Part shown: positions 42,407-51,253 of the stretch, piece by piece
How the letters are laid out: each line of letters starts with the position of its first letter
How positions within the stretch are numbered: the first letter of the stretch is position 1
Source: Candidatus Aminicenantes bacterium
GTDB taxonomy: Bacteria; Acidobacteriota; Aminicenantia; Aminicenantales; UBA4085
NCBI GenBank assembly: GCA_026393855.1
Contig: JAPKZJ010000087.1
Coordinates: forward strand, 17,028-81,027
DNA length: 64,000 nucleotides
Direction: 5' to 3'
Translations under genes and position numbers: made by a program
The notes under the pieces: generated by a model
Databases searched by the model: none
What the model saw: the letters and a program-made list of their open reading frames with translations, nothing else
What the model was told of the DNA's origin: nothing

Positions 42407-43257
42407 GCCTTTTTGACCGGGACCTTCTCGGTCCGATCGAAGGGCAGGACGATCCGGCCCCAGTCCCAAACGGCTTCGACTTCGCCTTGGAAACGGACCG
42501 CGACCGGCGGATTGTCGAAGGCCGAGGCCACGTCCTTGCCGATCTCCCAGAAATCCAGCAGCAGCGTCAGCGACACGCCTTTCTCGCCCCGCGCTTCGAT
42601 CAAGCCGGCGTCCCGGATCGTTCCCTCGGCGATGACCTTGCCGGCGACGCTGACCTTATAGGCGACCCGCTCCGCGTTCAGGGCAAAGCCGTTGGGGTTG
42701 ACCAGCGCGGCCTGGAAGGTCAGGTCGGCACCGCCCATGGTCAGATCGCGGGCTTCGAAGGGGAGGCATTTGGCGTCGAAACCGCGGAAGATCGGAAAAT
42801 CGCCGCTGAACGCGATCGGGACGCGCTTTTCCCGGCGCTTTTCGTCCAGGAAGGTCAGGCCTCCGACCAGATTGCAGCCGACCCGGTCCTTGTCCCGGGC
42901 TTCGGCGACATTGGCGTAGAGATATTCGTAAGTGAACTTGACCGGAAAGGCGACGGCGGTTTCGCCCTTGGCCGGGATCTGAATGGGGACATCCAGCCCG
43001 ATTTCAGTCTTGATGTACTCGGTCTGACCGACGACCACCCGGTAATCGTAGCGGGCCAGGGCCTGAGCGCCGGCGGAAACGTTCTTCAGGTCGAGGACGA
43101 ATACGAGCGTCGCGCTCTCGAGGCCGACGTCGCGGGCCATCCGCTCGCGGACGGAGACTTCGACGTCGTATTTCTGGGCGGCGGCCCGACCTGCGGCGGG
43201 GACGAGCAGGGCGATCAGCAGGGCGGCCGGGGCTAGTCCGGCCCTGAGCTTGGGCAT
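42394..43257 (-). CDS. Exported LEA_2 (water-stress/LEA14-like) domain protein
   Basis: 287 aa with signal peptide (LAPAALLIALLVPAAGRAAA). Two similar halves follow: residues about 30-145 (ATLVFVLDLKNVSAGAQALARYDYRV) and about 165-285 (ADLTFQAALVNPNGFALNAERVAYKVSVAGKVIAEG). The second half shows the L-x-N-P-N-x-[FL]-x-[LIV] core of LEA_2/WHy domains. In bacteria such proteins are often periplasmic, sometimes linked to desiccation or stress; no specific role can be given. AAGGAAAT precedes ATG 43257. Confidence 0.75.
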   Translation of the reverse strand: MPKLRAGLAPAALLIALLVPAAGRAAAQKYDVEVSVRERMARDVGLESATLVFVLDLKNVSAGAQALARYDYRVVVGQTEYIKTEIGLDVPIQIPAKGETAVAFPVKFTYEYLYANVAEARDKDRVGCNLVGGLTFLDEKRREKRVPIAFSGDFPIFRGFDAKCLPFEARDLTMGGADLTFQAALVNPNGFALNAERVAYKVSVAGKVIAEGTIRDAGLIEARGEKGVSLTLLLDFWEIGKDVASAFDNPPVAVRFQGEVEAVWDWGRIVLPFDRTEKVPVKKAQNQ

Positions 43258-43296
43258 TTTATTTCCTTGGCCTCGAATCTCGGGAAATGAATTATT

Positions 43297-43326
43297 AGTT
43301 TACACGAATCCGTCACCCCCCGTCAA
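43297..43326 (-). promoter_or_regulatory. Promoter of the LEA-like gene
   Basis: Minus strand TTGACG (43326-43321), 18-bp spacer, TAAACT (43302-43297). The -35 box touches the end of repeat copy C. Confidence 0.45.
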
Positions 43327-43386
43327 AACACCCGATTCCGGGAAAATAACGCCGTAAGGCAGGCCAAGGCGAAACCGTGCGAGTTG
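43327..43386 (+). repeat. Dispersed intergenic repeat, copy C (left end only)
   Basis: Only the terminal ~60 bp is recognisable: CCCGATTCCGGGAAAATAACGC, then GGCCAAGGCGAAACCGTGCGAGTT, which match the left arm of copies A, B and D. The core is missing. A TATAAT (43429-43434) lies between it and the cca start. Confidence 0.55.
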
Positions 43387-43454
43387 ATGCCTAAAGCCCT
43401 CCATCTGGGACGATCGCCGGGTCTCATGTATAATAGCCCCGGACCGAGACTCCC

Positions 43455-44897
43455 ATGCCGCTTTCCAAACCCGAGTTCCGCGATCGGGCGCTGTTCGCCC
43501 GGCTGTTCGGGGCGGATGTCTACGCTGTCGGCGGCTATGTCCGCGACATCCTGCGCAACGCCGCGCCGGCGGAAGTGGACCTCCTGGTGGCCCGGCTGAC
43601 GGTCGAGGCCATCGTCGAAAAGCTGGCTCCCCACGGCAAGGTCGACCTGGTCGGCCGCAGCTTCGGGGTCATCAAGTTCACCCGGCGCGGCCAAACCTAC
43701 GACATCGCCCTGCCCCGCGCGGATCGGGCTCCGACGGGAGACCGAAGGGGCCACAAGGATATCGTGGTCCGGGCCGACCCCGGGCTGCCTATCGAAGAGG
43801 ACCTCCGACGGCGCGACTTCCGGTGCAATAGCATCGCCTGGGCGCTTTCCGACGGAAGGCTGATCGACCCGTTCGACGGCCGGGCCGACATCAAGGCCCG
43901 CCGCCTGCGGGTGACCGACCCGGCCGCCTTCCCGGAGGATCCCCTGCGGGTCCTGCGGGCGGCCCGCTTCGCTTCCGTCCTCGGATTCCGCGTGGACCCG
44001 CTCATCTATGTCTTGGCCAAGGACATCAACCTGGCCGCTTTGAGCGTCGAGCGGATCAACGAAGAGCTTTTCCGCATCCTGCTTAGATCCCCCCGGCCGT
44101 CGATCGGCCTGGAGGAGCTGTTCCGGCTGGGCACGCTGCGGCGGCTTTTCCCCGAGCTCTACGCCTTGACCTTGGTCATCCAGGACTCGGTCTTCCACCC
44201 CGAGAAGGACGCTTTCGGACACCACACCGTCTGGAGCCACACCAAGCTCGCCGTCGATCAGGCCGGGCGGCTGGCCGCGGCCTTCAAGCTGGAGCCGCCG
44301 CGGGCCCTGGCCCTACTGCTGGCCGCGCTGTACCACGACGCCGGCAAGGCCGAGACCACCGCCTGGGAGCACAAGCGCGGCCGGATGGTGGTGACCTCCG
44401 TCGGCCACGACATCGCCAGCGAGCGGATCGCCCGCCTGGCCTTCTCCCGCAACAAGATCTTCTCCTGGAACGGCTTCGACGTTCGGGCCGTGGCCCTGAT
44501 GCTCATCCGGACCCACCACCGGCCGGCCGAGCTGTGGACCCACCGCCGGGAAGTCACCCGCAAAGCTTTCAACCGGCTCGCCGCCGACGCCAAGGGCGAG
44601 ATCGAGCTGTGCGCCTATCTGGATGCGGCCGACCGGGGCGGCCGCGGCCGCCGCCCGATGCGGGGCCTGGACCGGGAGAGCCGCTGGCTGCTGGCCACAT
44701 TCAAAGCCCTGGGGGTGGACCGCGAGACGATCGCGCCGCTCGTCATGGGCCGCGACTTGATCAAAATGGGCGCGGTCCCCGGGCCGGCTTTGGGGGCGGC
44801 GCTCAAGGAGATCTACCGCCGCCAGCTCGACAATGAATTTCGAACCAAGGCCGGCGGCCTGCGCCTGGCCCGCAAGCTCCTGGAGGCAAAGCCATGA
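43455..44897 (+). CDS. CCA/poly(A) polymerase-family tRNA nucleotidyltransferase with HD domain
   Basis: 480 aa. The nucleotidyltransferase head contains AVGGYVRDILRN, GRSFGVIKFT, RRRDFRCNSIAWAL, DPFDGRADIKARRLR and EDPLRVLRAARFASVLGF, all class II features. A C-terminal HD domain (YHDAGKAETT, HDIASERIAR) may add phosphatase/phosphodiesterase activity. The catalytic DxD is E40-V-D42, so the first acidic residue is Glu, a conservative change. It adds CCA, or only CC or A, to tRNA 3' ends; the exact specificity is unclear. The stop overlaps galE by 4 bp. Confidence 0.88.
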   Translation: MPLSKPEFRDRALFARLFGADVYAVGGYVRDILRNAAPAEVDLLVARLTVEAIVEKLAPHGKVDLVGRSFGVIKFTRRGQTYDIALPRADRAPTGDRRGHKDIVVRADPGLPIEEDLRRRDFRCNSIAWALSDGRLIDPFDGRADIKARRLRVTDPAAFPEDPLRVLRAARFASVLGFRVDPLIYVLAKDINLAALSVERINEELFRILLRSPRPSIGLEELFRLGTLRRLFPELYALTLVIQDSVFHPEKDAFGHHTVWSHTKLAVDQAGRLAAAFKLEPPRALALLLAALYHDAGKAETTAWEHKRGRMVVTSVGHDIASERIARLAFSRNKIFSWNGFDVRAVALMLIRTHHRPAELWTHRREVTRKAFNRLAADAKGEIELCAYLDAADRGGRGRRPMRGLDRESRWLLATFKALGVDRETIAPLVMGRDLIKMGAVPGPALGAALKEIYRRQLDNEFRTKAGGLRLARKLLEAKP

Positions 44898-45868
44898 AAC
44901 CGGTCTTCGTCACGGGCGGCGCCGGGTATATCGGCTCGCATACGGTCCGGGCTCTCCGCCGCCGGGGCCACGACGTCACCGTCTTCGACAACCTGACGAG
45001 CGGCCGCCGCGAATTCGCCGGCGAAGCCCGCCTCGTCGTGGGCGATCTGCGCGACCCGGAGGCGGTCCGGGCCGCCCTGGCCGACCGGCCTCACGCCGCC
45101 GTTCTCCACTTTGCTTCCCTCATCCAGGTCGGCGAGTCCTACGCCGACCCGCGCAAGTATTACGAGCATAACCTGACCACCAGCCTCAATTTGCTGGGCG
45201 CGATGCTGGAGACGGACACCCGGTCCTTCATCTTCTCCTCGACCGCCGCCGTCTATGGAGTCCCCGAAACGGTGCCCCTACGCGAAGACCACCCCCTGCG
45301 GCCGGTCAACCCCTACGGCCGGACCAAGGCGATGGTCGAAACGATCCTCGAGGACTATGGCCGGGCCTACGGTCTCCGCTCGCTGTCGCTGCGCTATTTC
45401 AATGCTTCGGGAGCCGATCCCGCGGGCGGATTGGGCGAATGCCACGACCCCGAGACTCATCTCATTCCCAACGCCCTCTTGGCCGCCCTCGGCCGCAAGC
45501 CCGCCCTGGAAGTCTACGGGACCGATTTCGAGACCCCGGACGGAACTGCGGTCCGGGACTACATCCATGTCGCCGACCTGGCCGAAGCCCATGTCCTGGC
45601 TCTGGAGCACCTGCTCGCCGGCGGCGCCGGCGGCGTCCTCAACCTGGGGACAAATCAGGGCTATTCGGTGCGCCAAGTCTTGGCCCGGGCCGAAAGGGTT
45701 ACGGGCCGGCCCGTGCCCTTCGTCGAGCGGCCCCGCCGGCTCGGCGACGTCCCGGTCCTGCTGGCCTCGGCCGAGAAAGCCGAGCGCGTGCTGGGCTGGA
45801 AGCGGCGCTACTCCGACCTGGATACGATCCTCGAGACGGCCTGGGCCTGGCATGCCGGCCGCGATTGA
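44894..45868 (+). CDS. galE: UDP-glucose 4-epimerase
   Basis: 324 aa. An extended SDR enzyme with NAD motif TGGAGYIGSHT, a catalytic Ser-Ser-Thr in FIFSSTAAVYG and YGRTK (Tyr and Lys). Further marks are RYFNASGADP, a DGTAVRDYIHVADLAEAHV block and the C-terminal AEKAERVLGWKRRYSDLD, characteristic of GalE. It interconverts UDP-Glc and UDP-Gal (possibly also the GlcNAc forms) for envelope polysaccharides. The ATG overlaps the upstream stop (ATGA). The promoter of the next gene begins inside its stop codon. Confidence 0.94.
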   Translation: MKPVFVTGGAGYIGSHTVRALRRRGHDVTVFDNLTSGRREFAGEARLVVGDLRDPEAVRAALADRPHAAVLHFASLIQVGESYADPRKYYEHNLTTSLNLLGAMLETDTRSFIFSSTAAVYGVPETVPLREDHPLRPVNPYGRTKAMVETILEDYGRAYGLRSLSLRYFNASGADPAGGLGECHDPETHLIPNALLAALGRKPALEVYGTDFETPDGTAVRDYIHVADLAEAHVLALEHLLAGGAGGVLNLGTNQGYSVRQVLARAERVTGRPVPFVERPRRLGDVPVLLASAEKAERVLGWKRRYSDLDTILETAWAWHAGRD

Positions 45869-45894
45869 CCGGCTTCCGCCCGGCATGCTATAAG
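45865..45894 (+). promoter_or_regulatory. Promoter of the MltD-like gene
   Basis: TTGACC (45865-45870, overlapping the galE stop), 18-bp spacer, TATAAG (45889-45894). The ATG at 45903 lies 8 nt later, so a leaderless mRNA is predicted. Confidence 0.5.
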
Positions 45895-45902
45895 TCCCCC
45901 TG

Positions 45903-47378
45903 ATGAAGATCTCCCGCCGAATCGGCCTGCGCTTGGGCTCAGCCGTTCTCGTCGTCGTCATGTGGGGCTGCGGCCATTCGCCTCGTCCGGAGATTCGGCC
46001 GGCGGCCGAGGGCGCCAAACCCTTGTCCGCCGACAGGATCGCGACAAACTCGGCGGCCTCGACGACCAAAACGGCCCCACCGGTTCCGCAATCCGCTCCG
46101 GCGGCCCGGACCGAAACCAAGGCCCCGATCCCAGCCTCGGAAAAGCTGGCGGCGGTCAAAGCGGGCGGCGACCCGGGACCCGGCCAGGACCAAGCCGCCG
46201 CACTGCTCGAGGAGGCCTTGACGGCCTACCAAGAAGCCAGGCGGACCCGGGAGAAGGACGATCTCGACGGAGCCTTGAAAGCCTTGGACGCGGCCTACGA
46301 CCTTCTTCTCAAGGCCGATGTCCCGCCGGACTCGCCCCTCTACCAGGAGAAGGCCGACCTGCGGCTGCTCGTCGCTCAGCGCATACAAGAAATCTACGCC
46401 TCGCGGCGGGTCCCGATCGCGGACAACCACAAGTCCATTCCCCTGACCGTCAACAAATATGTCCAGCGCGAGATCGATTCGTTTCTCGGCCCGGAGCGGA
46501 AATTCTTCGAAGAAGCCTACCGGCGTTCCGGCCTCTACCGCGGCTGGATCCAGGCCGAGCTCCGGCAGGCCGGCCTGCCCGAGGAGCTCGTCTGGCTGGC
46601 CATGATCGAAAGCTGGTTTATGCCCCGAGCCCTGTCCTATGCCCGGGCCCTGGGCATGTGGCAGTTCATCGCCTCGACCGGATACCGCTACGGACTGACC
46701 CGCGACCGCTTCATCGACGAGCGCATGGACCCCGTCAAGTCGACCCGGGCCGCCATCGGGTATCTCACCGACCTCCACGCCCTATTCGGCGACTGGTCGA
46801 CCGCCCTGGCCGCGTACAACTGCGGCGAGGGCTTTGTCCAGCGCTGCATCGCCGGCCAGAAGACGAGCTACCTGGACGATTTCTGGGATCTGTTCTCCCG
46901 CCTGCCCTTCCAGACCGCCCGCTACGTGCCGCGCTTCATCGCCGCCGTCCTGATCGTGAAGGAGCCGGCCCGCTTCGGCGTCGTCCTGCCGGAGCCATAC
47001 CCGGCCCTGGCCTTCGAGACGGTAACCGTCGACCGGCCGGCCAAGTTGGACGCCTGGGCGGCAGCCATGGGCCTGGAAGCGGCGGAGCTTCTCTTCCTCA
47101 ATCCCGAGCTGCGGATCCAAGCCACTCCGGACCGGCCCTATCCCCTGCGGGTGCCGACCGGCGGCTCGAGCCGGGCCCAAGCCGCGGCCGAGAGCCTGCC
47201 GCGCTACAACCCGCCGGCCGAGACGGTCGTTTCGACCTATGTCGTCCGGGCCGGCGACACCTTGTCCGCCATCGCCGCCAAGTACGGGACTTCGATCCCG
47301 GCCCTCCAGAAGCTCAACGGCCTGAAAGGGACTTCGCTCGTCATCGGCCAGCGGATCCGCGTCCAGACCCGCGGTTGA
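45903..47378 (+). CDS. MltD-like membrane-bound lytic transglycosylase with LysM domain
   Basis: 491 aa. The lipoprotein-like signal ends MWGC (Cys23). Residues about 25-160 are low-complexity then helical. The SLT goose-lysozyme-type domain begins around 215, with catalytic Glu in AMIESWFMPRALSYARALGMWQF, then DPVKSTRAAIGYLTDL and AYNCGEGFVQRC. One LysM domain closes the protein (YVVRAGDTLSAIAAKYGTSIPAL). It cleaves peptidoglycan to 1,6-anhydromuropeptides at the envelope. There is no Shine-Dalgarno before the ATG. Confidence 0.9.
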   Translation: MKISRRIGLRLGSAVLVVVMWGCGHSPRPEIRPAAEGAKPLSADRIATNSAASTTKTAPPVPQSAPAARTETKAPIPASEKLAAVKAGGDPGPGQDQAAALLEEALTAYQEARRTREKDDLDGALKALDAAYDLLLKADVPPDSPLYQEKADLRLLVAQRIQEIYASRRVPIADNHKSIPLTVNKYVQREIDSFLGPERKFFEEAYRRSGLYRGWIQAELRQAGLPEELVWLAMIESWFMPRALSYARALGMWQFIASTGYRYGLTRDRFIDERMDPVKSTRAAIGYLTDLHALFGDWSTALAAYNCGEGFVQRCIAGQKTSYLDDFWDLFSRLPFQTARYVPRFIAAVLIVKEPARFGVVLPEPYPALAFETVTVDRPAKLDAWAAAMGLEAAELLFLNPELRIQATPDRPYPLRVPTGGSSRAQAAAESLPRYNPPAETVVSTYVVRAGDTLSAIAAKYGTSIPALQKLNGLKGTSLVIGQRIRVQTRG

Positions 47379-47385
47379 GGCGGGC

Positions 47386-47841
47386 TCAGCGGATCTCGAA
47401 CGCCCGCGAATCCGCCAGCTCCCCGTCGATGAAGACCGCCACCGTCCATCGCCCCGGCTCGCGGTCCTCGTCGAGGAGGATCCGGTCCCAGGCGATGTAG
47501 CGGTCGTAGGTTTTGCCCTCTTCCCCGATGGCGACCGGATCGGACGCCCGGACGAGCGAGCGGGCCGGGTCGTACCACTTCCAGGCCACGGCATGGCGGC
47601 CGCGGAGGTCGCGCAGCTCCAGGAACGAATGGACGGCCGCATCACGGCCTTTGACAAAGAGTGTCCCGTCGGGTCCCGGCCGAGCCCAATCATCCCTGAC
47701 CGCGACGGCCGCGCAGAGGATGTGCCGGTCGACGGCGGCGGCGGGAGGCGCGGGGCGATCCTTGGGCAGGATTCGAAGCGAGCACGTCACCGTCGTAGCG
47801 AGAACGACACCGAGCGCCATCCATCGCCGGCAGTTTCCCAT
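47386..47841 (-). CDS. Small exported protein, function unknown
   Basis: 151 aa with an N-terminal hydrophobic signal (WMALGVVLATTVTCSL). The rest is beta-rich: HSFLELRDLRGRHAVAWKWYDP, YDRYIAWDRI, then RWTVAVFIDGELADSRAFEI, an Ig-like pattern seen in several uncharacterised exported proteins that assess force or binding. I do not recognise a defined family. Only 7 bp separate its end from that of the MltD-like gene. The promoter places the transcription start on the A of the ATG, predicting a leaderless mRNA. Confidence 0.6.
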   Translation of the reverse strand: MGNCRRWMALGVVLATTVTCSLRILPKDRPAPPAAAVDRHILCAAVAVRDDWARPGPDGTLFVKGRDAAVHSFLELRDLRGRHAVAWKWYDPARSLVRASDPVAIGEEGKTYDRYIAWDRILLDEDREPGRWTVAVFIDGELADSRAFEIR

Positions 47842-47847
47842 AGCCTT

Positions 47848-47876
47848 GTTATAGCCGCCGTCCCCGAACCCGTCAA
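47848..47876 (-). promoter_or_regulatory. Promoter of the 151-aa orphan gene
   Basis: Minus strand TTGACG (47876-47871), 17-bp spacer, TATAAC (47853-47848). The ATG (47841) follows after exactly 6 nt with no ribosome site. Confidence 0.55.
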
Positions 47877-47888
47877 TAAAAAAAAGGG

Positions 47889-48094
47889 ATCATCTCCCAA
47901 CTCCGGGATAATAACGCGGTAGGGGATGTCGGCCAACGGCGAAATAGCGAGGCCGGCGCCTTTTTCCATAGTTCTCTGAGGGAAGCCAACGGCCGCCGAG
48001 GGCTGTTTGAGCACGCAACAATCTATCGGAATCGAAAAGGAGGGGAGAACTCCATGACCGGAAGATCTCGAATGCGGAGTTTCGAGGCGCCGAA
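47889..48094 (+). repeat. Dispersed intergenic repeat, copy D
   Basis: Its left end, TCTCCCAACTCCGGGATAATAACGC, and its GATGTCGGCCAACGGCGAAA block match copy B. So does the core GGCCGCCGAGGGCTGTTTGAGCACGC, CTATCGGAATCGAAA, CTCCATGACCG and GAATGCGGAGTT. The right inverted arm is absent. Confidence 0.75.
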
Positions 48095-48266
48095 GGAATT
48101 CTTATGTTCCGAAGGCGCCTGACACTTTTGATTTTATTGATATCACCTCCCCAGCCCCTCCTTCAAGAAGGGGATTGGTTCGCGCCTTCGGCTGCATGTG
48201 GCGAGGCGAGGCCGAAGCCGCCGGGCCGATATCCCCGGCCGCGTATCCGGAGGAGGGAGATGAACC

Positions 48267-48302
48267 ATAAAAATGCCCCACCCCCCGCGGGAGGGATGGG
48301 GC
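48267..48302 (-). terminator. Intrinsic terminator of the ribosomal supercluster
   Basis: On the minus strand a long GC stem (GCCCCATCCC... paired with ...GGGGTGGGGC, 48302-48275) is followed by ATTTTTA. It lies 30 bp after the rplQ stop. Confidence 0.8.
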
Positions 48303-48331
48303 GGTTAGGCTTGGATGGGGGACGCGCAAGC

Positions 48332-48739
48332 CTACTTGGCGGGCTTGGCCTTGTCCTTTTTCTTCTTTTCCTTCTTCTTGAACTCGGAGCCCACAAGCTC
48401 CAAAACGGCCATCTCGGCCCCGTCGCCCATGCGCGGCCCGAGCTGGACGATCCGGGTGTAGCCGCCCGGCCGCTCGCTGAAGCGGGGGGCGATGACGTCG
48501 AACAACCGGACGGCCGTCGATTCCTTGTAGAAGACCTGCAAAGCCTGGCGGCGGGCATGCAGGGTGCCTTTTTTGCCCAGGGTGATCATCTTTTCGGCCA
48601 GCGGCCGGGCTTCCTTGGCTTTGGCCGTGGTCGTGGTCACCCGCTCCTTATCGATCAGGGACGTCACCAGGTTGCGCAGGAGCGCCTCCCGGTGGGCCGT
48701 CGTGCGCCCCAGCTTCCGGCCTTGGTTGAGATGCCTCAT
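48332..48739 (-). CDS. rplQ: 50S ribosomal protein bL17
   Basis: 135 aa. Standard N-terminus [28 protein letters not shown] and the RGAGYTRI-like [22 protein letters not shown] segment. It binds 23S rRNA near the exit tunnel. The basic lysine-rich tail ([16 protein letters not shown]) is longer than in E. coli. Last gene of the cluster; its start overlaps the rpoA stop by 4 bp. Confidence 0.97.
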   Translation of the reverse strand: MRHLNQGRKLGRTTAHREALLRNLVTSLIDKERVTTTTAKAKEARPLAEKMITLGKKGTLHARRQALQVFYKESTAVRLFDVIAPRFSERPGGYTRIVQLGPRMGDGAEMAVLELVGSEFKKKEKKKKDKAKPAK

Positions 48740-49764
48740 TCTCCCGGCTCCTTCTTTATCTCGCCGCCGGTGTCGCCCTTGATCCGTTCGATGAGCTTGG
48801 GATGGAGGTCGAGGTTGAGGCCGAGCCCGAGGTTGGTCAGCGTCTCCTTGATCTCCGACAGCGACTTACGGCCGAAGTTCTTGGTTTTCAGAAGCTCGTC
48901 TTCGGTCTTCTGGACGAGCTCGTAGATTCTTTCGATGCCGGCCGAGCGCAGGCAGTTGTTCGAGCGGACGCTCAGCTCGAGGTGCTCGATCGGCTTGGAC
49001 AGGGTATCGATCTGGCCCATGTAGGGGATCTCCCGCTTGGCCGCGGTCGGCTCCCGATCCAGGGGCTCGTCGACGACGTTGAGGAAGATGACCAAGTGGT
49101 CGCGCAGGATCTTGGCCGCCCGGGCTACGGCCTCGATGGGGGCCACGGCACCGGTCGTCCAGACCTCCAGGGTCAGCTTCTCGAAGTCGATCCGCTTGCC
49201 CACGCGGGCCGGCTCGACCCGATAGTTGACCTTGCGGATCGGCGAGTGGGAAGAGTCCAGCGGGATGGTGTCGATGGTGGCCGTCTCGTCGAAGTTCTGG
49301 TCGGCCGGGATGTAGCCGCGGTTGTTGGCGACCATCATCTCGATGTCCAGGGTCCCGTCCTTGTCGATCGAGGCGATGGCCACGGTCGTGTCCAGGATTT
49401 CGACGTCGGCGTCGTGGATGATGTCGGCCGCGGTGGCGATGGCCGGACCGTCCATCTTCAGAGTCAGCGTTTTCGCTTCGGCCCCCGCCAGCTTGAGCGG
49501 GATGCTCTTCAGGTTCAGCATGATATCCGTGACGTCCTCGACGACGCCGGAGATGGTCGAAAACTCATGCAGGACGCCGGCGATCCGGACGGCCGTGATG
49601 GCCGCGCCCGGGATCGACGACAGCAGGATCCGCCGCAAAGCGTTGCCGACGGTGATGGCGAAGCCGCGCTCGAACGGCTGGGCGGTAAACTTGCCATAGT
49701 TCGCCGTCAGCGTCTCGTAGTCGCACTCCAGGAATTTCGGCCTCTGGAACGTGATTTCACTCAT
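48736..49764 (-). CDS. rpoA: DNA-directed RNA polymerase subunit alpha
   Basis: 342 aa. The N-terminal domain (about 1-235) carries [28 protein letters not shown] and [21 protein letters not shown], needed for dimerisation and core assembly. After a linker, the C-terminal domain (about 260-320: [37 protein letters not shown]) contacts UP elements and activators. ATG 49764 has AAGGAGGAGC upstream. Located as usual between rpsD and rplQ. Confidence 0.98.
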   Translation of the reverse strand: MSEITFQRPKFLECDYETLTANYGKFTAQPFERGFAITVGNALRRILLSSIPGAAITAVRIAGVLHEFSTISGVVEDVTDIMLNLKSIPLKLAGAEAKTLTLKMDGPAIATAADIIHDADVEILDTTVAIASIDKDGTLDIEMMVANNRGYIPADQNFDETATIDTIPLDSSHSPIRKVNYRVEPARVGKRIDFEKLTLEVWTTGAVAPIEAVARAAKILRDHLVIFLNVVDEPLDREPTAAKREIPYMGQIDTLSKPIEHLELSVRSNNCLRSAGIERIYELVQKTEDELLKTKNFGRKSLSEIKETLTNLGLGLNLDLHPKLIERIKGDTGGEIKKEPGE

Positions 49765-49807
49765 TGCTCCTCCTTGGCTCGGGCCCCCGATTCTAACGCC
49801 GGCTCCC

Positions 49808-50434
49808 TCACTTGGAGTAGAGCTCGACGACCATGTGCTCTTCGACCGGCAGGGTGACGTCGGCGCGGGTAGGCAGACTGGCCACCCGGACCTTCAGTTC
49901 GGGCCGGTCGACCTCGATCCAGCTGGGGATCATCTTCCCGGAGCGGGCTTCGGCCACCGCCCGCAGGTCCTCGGACTTGACCGAGCGGACCTTGAAGCCG
50001 ATGACGTCGCCGGCCTTGACCAGGGCCGAGGGCACGCCGACCCGGCGGTCGTTGATCTGGACGTGGCCGTGGCAGACGAGCTGCCGGGAGTGGGCCCGGG
50101 ATAGGGCGAAGCCGGCGATAAACAGGATGTTGTCCAGCCGCCGCTCCAGCATCTGGAGCAGGGTCTCGCCGGTGACCCCCTTCTGGGCCTCGGCCCGAAC
50201 GAAGAAGAGATGGAACTGCTTCTCCGACATCCCATAGTACCGCTTCATCTTCTGCTTCTCGCGCAGCTGCAGGCCGTAGCCCAGAACGCGCCGGCGGGCC
50301 CGACCGTGCTGGCCGGGGGGATAGGCCCGGCGTTCGACCGGGCACTTGTCCGAGAGGCATTTATCGCCCTTGAGGAAGAGCTTGGTCTTCTCCACCCGGC
50401 AGAGCCGGCAGATGGGTTCGCTGTATCTCGACAT
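49808..50434 (-). CDS. rpsD: 30S ribosomal protein uS4 (zinc-binding form)
   Basis: 208 aa. It nucleates 30S assembly and in many bacteria represses its own operon. The N-terminus has a C-x2-C and C-x5-C set (CRLCRVEK, CLSDKCPVE), so it is the C+ form that binds zinc. Other marks are YPPGQHGRARRRVLGYGLQLREKQKMKRYYG and the S4 domain LERRLDNILFIAGFALSRAHSRQLVCHGHV. 43 bp upstream of rpoA. Confidence 0.97.
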   Translation of the reverse strand: MSRYSEPICRLCRVEKTKLFLKGDKCLSDKCPVERRAYPPGQHGRARRRVLGYGLQLREKQKMKRYYGMSEKQFHLFFVRAEAQKGVTGETLLQMLERRLDNILFIAGFALSRAHSRQLVCHGHVQINDRRVGVPSALVKAGDVIGFKVRSVKSEDLRAVAEARSGKMIPSWIEVDRPELKVRVASLPTRADVTLPVEEHMVVELYSK

Positions 50435-50446
50435 GGGAAACTCTCC

Positions 50447-50842
50447 TTAGACCCGACGGCGGCGGCAGACCCGGCAGCCGTTGTGGGGGATGGGGGTCAC
50501 GTCTTTGATCGACTTGATCTCCAGCCCGCCCGCCTGCAGGGAGCGGATGGCCGATTCGCGGCCGGCCCCGGGTCCCTTGACCCGGACATCCACCGTCCGG
50601 ACGCCGAAGTCGCGGGCCTTGACGGCGGCTTCCTTGCCCGCCAGCTGGGCGGCGAACGGGGTGCCCTTGCGGGCGCCCTTGAAGCCGACCGTGCCGGAGC
50701 TCGTCCAGCAGACGGAGGCGCCCTGGCCGTCGGTGATGGTGATGATGGTGTTGTTGAAGGTCGACTGAATATGGGCGACACCGTATCCGATGTCGCGCCG
50801 GACCTTTTTCTTCTTGGTCTTGGCTTTGGGCTTGGCTGCCAT
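50447..50842 (-). CDS. rpsK: 30S ribosomal protein uS11
   Basis: 131 aa. It binds 16S rRNA in the platform next to the mRNA exit. Key segments: [37 protein letters not shown] and the C-terminal [26 protein letters not shown] before ATG 50842. Gap of 12 bp to rpsD. Confidence 0.97.
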   Translation of the reverse strand: MAAKPKAKTKKKKVRRDIGYGVAHIQSTFNNTIITITDGQGASVCWTSSGTVGFKGARKGTPFAAQLAGKEAAVKARDFGVRTVDVRVKGPGAGRESAIRSLQAGGLEIKSIKDVTPIPHNGCRVCRRRRV

Positions 50843-50860
50843 CGATCGCTCCTTTTGCGC

Positions 50861-51241
50861 TTACTTGGCCGTGGGCTTCATCTTCTTGATCGAATGCCCG
50901 CGCGGGCCCTTCCGGGTCCGGGCGTTGGTCTTGGTCCGCTGGCCCCGGACGGGCAGTTTGCGCTTGTGGCGCATGCCGCGGTAGCTGCCGATATCGATCA
51001 GCCGCTTGATGTTCTGGCTGATCTCCTTGCGGAGGTCGCCTTCGATCTTTTCCCGCTTTTCGATGATCTGGCGGATCTTGTTGATCTCGTCCTCGCTGAG
51101 GGCCTTGATCTTCTTGTTCTTGTCGATCTTGGCTTCCTCAAGGACGGCGACCGACTTGGAACGGCCAATGCCGTAGATGTAGGTCAGTCCGATCTCGATC
51201 CGCTTTTCCGGGGGTAGGTTGATGCCTGCAATACGTGCCAT
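50861..51241 (-). CDS. rpsM: 30S ribosomal protein uS13
   Basis: 126 aa. It sits at the 30S head and contacts the P-site tRNA and 50S. Typical [26 protein letters not shown], a helix-hairpin-helix region and the basic tail [28 protein letters not shown] are present. Gap of 12 bp to the rpmJ stop. Confidence 0.97.
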   Translation of the reverse strand: MARIAGINLPPEKRIEIGLTYIYGIGRSKSVAVLEEAKIDKNKKIKALSEDEINKIRQIIEKREKIEGDLRKEISQNIKRLIDIGSYRGMRHKRKLPVRGQRTKTNARTRKGPRGHSIKKMKPTAK

Positions 51242-51253
51242 GGGAACCTCGTC

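Larger units (their letters stand above)
47842..48331. other. 490-bp intergenic region with repeat copy D and the ribosomal terminator
   Basis: It holds the promoter of the 151-aa gene, repeat copy D (47889-48094) and, at its end, the terminator of the ribosomal operon. Between 48095 and 48265 are small hairpins (CCCCTCCTTCAAGAAGGGG near 48160-48178 and CTTCGGC/GCCGAAG near 48187 and 48212). No gene is supported. Confidence 0.5.
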
